Shown here one piece after another: positions 16,376 through 20,479 of a stretch of DNA of 20,479 nt (within the stretch, counting starts at the first letter, position 1; the number at the start of each line of letters is the position of its first letter). A program made the position numbers and the translations under genes. Below the pieces are notes generated by a model. The model saw nothing but the letters and a program-made list of their open reading frames with translations. It had not been told where the DNA came from and made no database searches. This stretch comes from Desulfobacterales bacterium (GTDB taxonomy: Bacteria; Desulfobacterota; Desulfobacteria; Desulfobacterales; Desulfobacteraceae), in NCBI GenBank assembly GCA_022361535.1, contig JAKSAU010000838.1:1-20479 (forward strand), in the 5' to 3' direction.

Positions 16376-16398
16376 TAGGTTTTCATCATCCGTATAGT
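16369..16398 (+). promoter_or_regulatory. Strong candidate promoter of the SCP2-like/ADH/AOR operon
   Basis: TTGACA (16369-16374), an 18-base spacer and TATAGT (16393-16398) give a near-consensus sigma-70 promoter, with the first start codon about 50 bases after the expected transcription start. An imperfect dyad GTCGG-N8-CCGAC (16402-16419) lies at the expected transcript start and might be an additional control site. Confidence 0.6.
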
Positions 16399-16457
16399 AT
16401 TGTCGGTCGCTTGGCCGACTAAAATTTCCAAAACAATTGGTAAATACAGGGAGGATC

Positions 16458-16988
16458 ATGGAGACGTTTACAGAGATCAAACCCGGAAAACGGTATGTAA
16501 AAAGAATCTATTTGTCTGTCATGCTCTGGTTTGTGGGAAGAGCCGTCCAGGCAGCAAGCCGGGTGGACAAAGCAGTGGCTGCCGAATTCGCTGCCATGCC
16601 GGACAACTATACGTTCAGCTTAGGCGCATTCCCCAACGGACCCTATATGGTGGTGCGCAAAGATGACACCGGCCGGGCCAAATACTTGGGGTCAAGGCTT
16701 GACAAGCAGCCTGTTCACCTGGAAATGAGCCTCAAAAGTCTTGGACACCTGTTCACCTTATTCACATTCCAAGAAAGTACTCCTACAGCGAATGCCAGGG
16801 ATCGGCTCTATGTGTCGGGAGACGTACCTTTTGCCTGCGCCGCTGTCCGGATTCTTGATATTGTACAGGTTTATCTTCTGCCCAAACCCATTGCCCGCCT
16901 TGCTATTAAGCGGTATCCCAAATGGACATTAAAACGCCATACCCTGGACAGGGCTGCGGTATTGGTAAGAACTGTTACCGGAATTTAA
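16458..16988 (+). CDS. Hypothetical protein with SCP2-like (sterol carrier) features
   Basis: The 176-residue protein starts at ATG 16458 just after GGGAGG (16449-16454); a TTG 21 bases earlier is in frame but has no ribosome-binding site. I do not recognise a named family with certainty. The central part (NYTFSLGAFPNGPYMVVRK, then LEMSLKSLGHLFTLFTF, then DRLYVSGDVPFACAAVRIL) follows the strand-helix-strand order and GD(L/V)PxA turn of SCP2-type lipid-binding domains, so it may carry a hydrophobic substrate. It has no signal peptide or metal motif. The C-terminus is basic (about residues 145-165). It is the first gene of the operon and is followed by the two Fe-ADH homologues, so a role in presenting or binding their substrate is an inference. 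Confidence 0.6.
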   Translation: METFTEIKPGKRYVKRIYLSVMLWFVGRAVQAASRVDKAVAAEFAAMPDNYTFSLGAFPNGPYMVVRKDDTGRAKYLGSRLDKQPVHLEMSLKSLGHLFTLFTFQESTPTANARDRLYVSGDVPFACAAVRILDIVQVYLLPKPIARLAIKRYPKWTLKRHTLDRAAVLVRTVTGI

Positions 16989-17005
16989 ATATGAAAGGTC
17001 ACCCT

Positions 17006-18235
17006 ATGAGTCATTTTTCTTTTTTATGCCGGACAAAATTAAGCGTTGGAACCAATGCTCTTGAGCATCTGCCTTTTGACCTGTCTGCCATGGGAAGCAC
17101 AAAACCATTAGTAATCCAGGATAAAGCAGCCCACCTTTCAAAGGCTGCAAAGCTTTTAACCCGGGCTTTTAAAGATTCAGGCATGGCAATTGGCATCAGT
17201 CCGCCCATGCCTGAATTCGATGAGCAACCCAATGCTCTCTCCCAGTTTATCAAGTCAGCATACACGACATATACTGAAAAAGGCTATGACGCCATCATCG
17301 CACTTGGCCATTCCCAAGCGTCTGACATGGCCAAGGCCTTAAATATTGCCGTTTCGATGGGCCCGGAAGCGTTAAAAGGCACTGAAATTTCACAGCCCTT
17401 GGCACCGTTTATCTACCTGCCTGTGGGCGTGGAAACCGATACGGCCGCTTCAGGACAAACCCGATTCAACAATTTAGATTTCACATCTGACTTTCTGGCT
17501 CCTGACCAGGTTCTGATCTCCCCTGAACTGCTCATTGCAGATGACCGGGAAACTCTTTTGAACACAAGCCTTTTCTGCCTTAGCCTTGGAAGTGAAGTCA
17601 TTGGCCTGTCCGGGAACCCACCGGCCATGGCATATGCTGCAGCTGTAATCCGTTTGGCAGATAAGGTATTGGAAGCTTTGACTGTCTCAGGACTGAACCC
17701 TGATGATAATTTAAGAAAGAGGAAGAAAGAAGAACAAGAGTGGCAAAACGACCTTGTCCAGGCAAATATCATGGCAGGATATTTAAGATCCGAAGGTTTA
17801 CCTGCATTATGCCTTGCCATCGCAGAACAGCTAAGTATGCAAAGTCGCTTATCCAAGGGTCACGCAATGCTTCTCACGCTTCCGACAGTTCTGGAAGTGT
17901 TAGGCCAGCCTGGACACAATACAAACTGCTCACCTTTTTCAGATCTTTCAAAGCTTCTATTGCCTCTTGAAGGGCCAAAAGGATTCAGCCAAGTCCCGGA
18001 AAACCAACAGCCCCAGGCAGCTATCCAGGCAATCCGATCCAGGATCAATGCGCTATACCGTATTTCCAAAGGCAGCTTACCCCGCACCCTTGAAGAAGCC
18101 GGATGGAATGAAGCAACCCTTAAAGCCTTAGGTGATAAACTTATGGCATCGGGCGTGTGTAAAGGTATAGAGACCAACGTTCTGGATATTGTGTTAACCC
18201 ACGCCCTTACCGGCAAACCCGTAACCGGTATTTAA
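17006..18235 (+). CDS. Fe-ADH-family paralogue lacking metal ligands (probable pseudoenzyme)
   Basis: This 409-residue protein is homologous along its whole length to the intact iron alcohol dehydrogenase encoded next: compare FLCRTKLSVGTNALEHLP with FCCRVNIVAGHNALEQIP, and LLPLEGPKG with LLPLAGPHA. The active-site motifs have decayed. The nucleotide loop GGGSxxDxxK is GHSQASDMAK (101-110). The segment corresponding to D198/H202 reads NTSLFCLSLGS, and the positions of H267 and H281 are non-His (SKG in place of PHG). All four metal ligands are therefore missing while the frame is intact and the fold probably preserved. It may be a structural or regulatory partner of the active enzyme. I chose ATG 17006 (AAAGG 7 bases upstream) over ATG 16991, which lacks a ribosome-binding site. 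Its stop touches the Shine-Dalgarno of the next gene. Confidence 0.85.
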   Translation: MSHFSFLCRTKLSVGTNALEHLPFDLSAMGSTKPLVIQDKAAHLSKAAKLLTRAFKDSGMAIGISPPMPEFDEQPNALSQFIKSAYTTYTEKGYDAIIALGHSQASDMAKALNIAVSMGPEALKGTEISQPLAPFIYLPVGVETDTAASGQTRFNNLDFTSDFLAPDQVLISPELLIADDRETLLNTSLFCLSLGSEVIGLSGNPPAMAYAAAVIRLADKVLEALTVSGLNPDDNLRKRKKEEQEWQNDLVQANIMAGYLRSEGLPALCLAIAEQLSMQSRLSKGHAMLLTLPTVLEVLGQPGHNTNCSPFSDLSKLLLPLEGPKGFSQVPENQQPQAAIQAIRSRINALYRISKGSLPRTLEEAGWNEATLKALGDKLMASGVCKGIETNVLDIVLTHALTGKPVTGI

Positions 18236-18244
18236 GGAGGCCCC

Positions 18245-19492
18245 ATGTATATACCTGACTATTACGAATTCTGCTGCCGGGTCAATATTGTGGCCGGCCA
18301 CAATGCCCTTGAGCAAATCCCGGCCTTATTGGAAAAAATGGGCGCAAGCGCCCCTTTGATCCTTACAGACAAAGGGGTAATGGCTGCAGGGCTGGTAGAC
18401 ATCGTCACTGAGGCACTGGGCAAAGATTTGACCATTCCGGCCCTTGAAGATGATGTACCACCGGATTCAGATGTCAAAATTGTAAACCGCCTGGCAGATG
18501 TATACCGGGAAAAACGATGTGATGCCATCATCGCTGTGGGCGGCGGATCAGTATTGGACACAGCCAAAGGGATCAATATTTTAGTTTCTGAAAACAGCAA
18601 TAATCTTATGGATTTTACAGGTGCCGGCGCATTAAAGCGTCCTTTACGTCCCCTGGTTGCCGTTCCAACCACAGCCGGAACAGGCTCTGAGGTCACACAG
18701 GCTGCCGTAATTGCAGACCATGAAAACAACAGGAAAATGCTGTTTGGCTCCTACTTTCTTTTACCGGATGCTGCTGTAGTGGACCCGCGAATGACCTTGA
18801 CCCTACCGGCGCATATCACTGCAGCCACAGCCATGGATGCCATGGCCCATGCAGTGGAATCCACTGTGATGCTGGCAAAAAACCCCATCAGCGATGCCCA
18901 TGCGTATGAAGCCATGTCCATGATCAGCCAACATTTGCTCAAGGTTTTAGAAGATCCAAGTGATAAAGAAGGACGCCTGGCTCTTGCTACTGCTGCCACC
19001 ATGGCAGGCATTGCATTTTCAAATGCCACTGTGGGTATGGTCCACGCACTGGGTCATTCTGTGGGATCTGTATGCCACGTTCCCCACGGGACATGCATGG
19101 CGATTTTTCTCCCATATGGTCTTGAATACAATCTCCACAAAATGGAAGACCGAACTGCCGATCTGCTATTGCCTTTGGCAGGACCTCACGCATATATAAC
19201 CACACCTGAAGACCAGCGGGCTCAAGCTGCAATTGATTGGTTGAGGCAATTCAACCTGGATCTTCACCAAGCTACAAAAGGACTGCATGCTGTCCGTCTT
19301 AAGGATTTGAAAACCCATGAAGGACTCCCCATGGTTCCCAAAGAAAAACTGCCTGATATCGCAAAGACGGCACTTGGTGACGGAACCATTTTCTACAATC
19401 CCGAAGAAATGGATTATGACGATTTTCTCATGGTGGTTCAGGCTGCCTGGGAAGGGGAACCGTTGGACCTGAAAAAAATTAAAAAAGGGTAG
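18245..19492 (+). CDS. Iron-containing alcohol dehydrogenase (group III)
   Basis: The 415-residue length is slightly above the family norm. Residues 99-108 are the NAD(P)-binding motif GGGSVLDTAK, followed by PTTAGTGSEVT. The metal ligands are complete: D198 and H202 (MDAMAHAVES), H267 (GMVHALGH) and H281 (VPHGTCMAIFLP). It should interconvert an alcohol and an aldehyde with NAD(P) in the cytoplasm. The start ATG has an excellent AAGGAGG (18234-18240) that overlaps the stop of the preceding paralogue, so the two are translated together, probably in similar amounts. The downstream aldehyde ferredoxin oxidoreductase suggests oxidation of the alcohol to the carboxylate through the aldehyde, though the reverse direction is chemically possible. 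The alcohol is not identifiable from sequence. Confidence 0.95.
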   Translation: MYIPDYYEFCCRVNIVAGHNALEQIPALLEKMGASAPLILTDKGVMAAGLVDIVTEALGKDLTIPALEDDVPPDSDVKIVNRLADVYREKRCDAIIAVGGGSVLDTAKGINILVSENSNNLMDFTGAGALKRPLRPLVAVPTTAGTGSEVTQAAVIADHENNRKMLFGSYFLLPDAAVVDPRMTLTLPAHITAATAMDAMAHAVESTVMLAKNPISDAHAYEAMSMISQHLLKVLEDPSDKEGRLALATAATMAGIAFSNATVGMVHALGHSVGSVCHVPHGTCMAIFLPYGLEYNLHKMEDRTADLLLPLAGPHAYITTPEDQRAQAAIDWLRQFNLDLHQATKGLHAVRLKDLKTHEGLPMVPKEKLPDIAKTALGDGTIFYNPEEMDYDDFLMVVQAAWEGEPLDLKKIKKG

Positions 19493-19546
19493 AGTTCAAA
19501 AGAACAGATTCTTAAAGCTGTAAGCACCAAAGCCAAGGAGATCAAT

Positions 19547-20479
19547 ATGACACTAAAAGGGGCCATGGGCAGTATCATGACAATTGATCTGTCCGCAAAC
19601 ACAATCGAAACAGAAACCATCTCGCCCAAGGTATATGAATCATTCCTATCCGGTATGGGTCTTGCGGCCCATATTCTCTACCACAGAATTCCAGCCGGGG
19701 CAGACCCTTTGGGGCCGGAGAATATCCTGGGTTTTGTATCCGGGCTTCTTACAGGAACCGGTTCCTTGTTTACCGGCCGCTGGATGGTCACAGGCCTGTC
19801 ACCTTTGACTGGAGGATGGGGAGAGGCCAACTGCGGCGGTTCATTTTCCCCGGCCATTAAAAGATGTGGTGTGGACGGGATCTTTTTCAAGGGTATCAGC
19901 CCTCACCCGGTTTATTTGTATGTTGATGACAAATGCGCTCAACTCAAAGATGCCAGGGACCTGTGGGGAGCAGATGCCGTTGAAGTCGAGGACAAACTCA
20001 AAGAAATACATCCCGGTGCTAAAGTCGCTTGTATCGGCCAGGCCGGAGAAAAGGTCTCCCTGATTTCCGGCGTATCAACAGACAGAGGAAGGATGGCAGC
20101 CCGGTCAGGCCTTGGAGCCGTAATGGGTGTAAAACAGCTTAAAGCTGTCGTATTAGCCGGTAAAAAACGAATCCCTGTCCACAACCGGGAAGAAGTAAAA
20201 CAGTTGAGTCAAATCTGCAATAAGTGGGTACAGTTTCAGCCGCCTTTTGTACCGGGCTGGCTCACCGCTCCTATCGGTGCGCTGATGAGGATTCTTCCTT
20301 TTGTTGCGACCCAGGACGGCTTACTCTATAAAATTTTACTGCGCAAATGGGGTACAGTATCCATGAACCAGATGTCTGTTGAAATGGGGGATGCCCCGAT
20401 TAAGAACTGGATGGGTACAAGCTCAGACTGGGGAATTTTCAAGTCTTTTTCATCAAACCCTGATGCGATAATTAAAACC
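19547..20479 (+). CDS. Aldehyde ferredoxin oxidoreductase family protein (N-terminal 311 residues, runs off the window)
   Basis: The ATG at 19547 follows AAGGAG by 6 bases, and the frame is open to the window end. The visible part contains the AOR N-terminal domain (about 5-210), with GLSPLTGGWGEANCGGSF (about 84-101), the helix KRCGVDGIFFKG and the tail SGLGAVMGVKQLKAVV. It then enters the second domain at KWGTVSMNQMSVEMGD. AOR enzymes carry a tungsten or molybdenum bis-pyranopterin and a [4Fe-4S] cluster and oxidise aldehydes to acids with ferredoxin. The cluster cysteines are mostly beyond the window, so activity cannot be checked. It belongs to the same operon as the Fe-ADH, 54 bases downstream. 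Relation to BamB-type benzoyl-CoA reductase is possible but the match looks closer to aldehyde oxidoreductases. Confidence 0.88.
   Translation, partial: MTLKGAMGSIMTIDLSANTIETETISPKVYESFLSGMGLAAHILYHRIPAGADPLGPENILGFVSGLLTGTGSLFTGRWMVTGLSPLTGGWGEANCGGSFSPAIKRCGVDGIFFKGISPHPVYLYVDDKCAQLKDARDLWGADAVEVEDKLKEIHPGAKVACIGQAGEKVSLISGVSTDRGRMAARSGLGAVMGVKQLKAVVLAGKKRIPVHNREEVKQLSQICNKWVQFQPPFVPGWLTAPIGALMRILPFVATQDGLLYKILLRKWGTVSMNQMSVEMGDAPIKNWMGTSSDWGIFKSFSSNPDAIIKT

Noticed and set aside
17006..18235. Calling the ligand-less Fe-ADH a pseudogene
   Set aside because: The frame is full length, uninterrupted, with its own ribosome-binding site and tight coupling to the next gene, so a retained protein is more likely.
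19547..20479. Naming the last gene bamB (tungsten benzoyl-CoA reductase)
   Set aside because: The visible N-terminal motifs fit the general AOR family at least as well, and the Fe-ADH neighbours favour an aldehyde substrate.
1..20479. Defence system, CRISPR array, phage or transposon
   Set aside because: No repeats with regular spacing, integrase, transposase, nuclease or toxin-antitoxin pair were seen on reading both strands.

Overview
The window looks like part of a chromosome from a Gram-negative, strictly anaerobic bacterium, most likely a sulfate reducer of the Desulfobacteraceae type. This is an inference. It rests on an aldehyde:ferredoxin oxidoreductase-type (tungsten/molybdopterin) enzyme beside iron-dependent alcohol dehydrogenases, an RND efflux pair that implies an outer membrane, and many signalling proteins (hybrid histidine kinase, chemoreceptor-like protein, HDOD protein, FIST protein, class III cyclase). 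I found no rRNA, tRNA, CRISPR array, insertion sequence or phage gene.

Layout. 1-330 (-) is the N-terminus of a membrane receptor, probably a chemoreceptor. After an almost empty gap comes a two-gene leftward unit: a pentapeptide-repeat protein fused to a K+ channel pore (1590-2681), then an HDOD protein (725-1573). From 2862 to 6129 (+) there is a small glyoxalase-fold protein, a FIST sensor protein and a six-helix membrane class III nucleotide cyclase, probably one signalling operon. A PuuB/DadA-like FAD amine/amino-acid oxidoreductase (6126-7415, -) converges on the cyclase and overlaps its stop codon. Next come a periplasmic adaptor and an RND pump (7871-12048, +) with overlapping start and stop codons, followed by a convergent hybrid sensor kinase (12218-14527, -) that starts at TTG.

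The right third (14749-20479) is metabolic: a GntR/FCD regulator (+), a crotonase-fold enzyme (-), and a divergent rightward operon. That operon encodes an SCP2-like small protein, an Fe-ADH-family protein that has lost its metal ligands, an intact Fe-ADH, and an aldehyde ferredoxin oxidoreductase that runs off the window. The simplest reading is an alcohol to aldehyde to carboxylate pathway with ferredoxin as electron acceptor. A crotonase beside it hints at acyl-CoA metabolism, and the SCP2-like protein hints at a hydrophobic substrate.

Regulation visible in the sequence: a perfect palindrome TTGGTATACCAA lies in the promoter of the FAD oxidoreductase, and a 10/12 copy lies upstream of the GntR gene. 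A related ATTGG-N5-CCAAT element sits at the divergent crotonase/alcohol-operon promoters, whose -35 boxes overlap. The most unusual items are the metal-ligand-less Fe-ADH paralogue in tandem with its active sister, the candidate GntR regulon, the FIST-cyclase pair with non-canonical purine-selecting residues, and the pentapeptide-K+ channel fusion paired with an HDOD gene.
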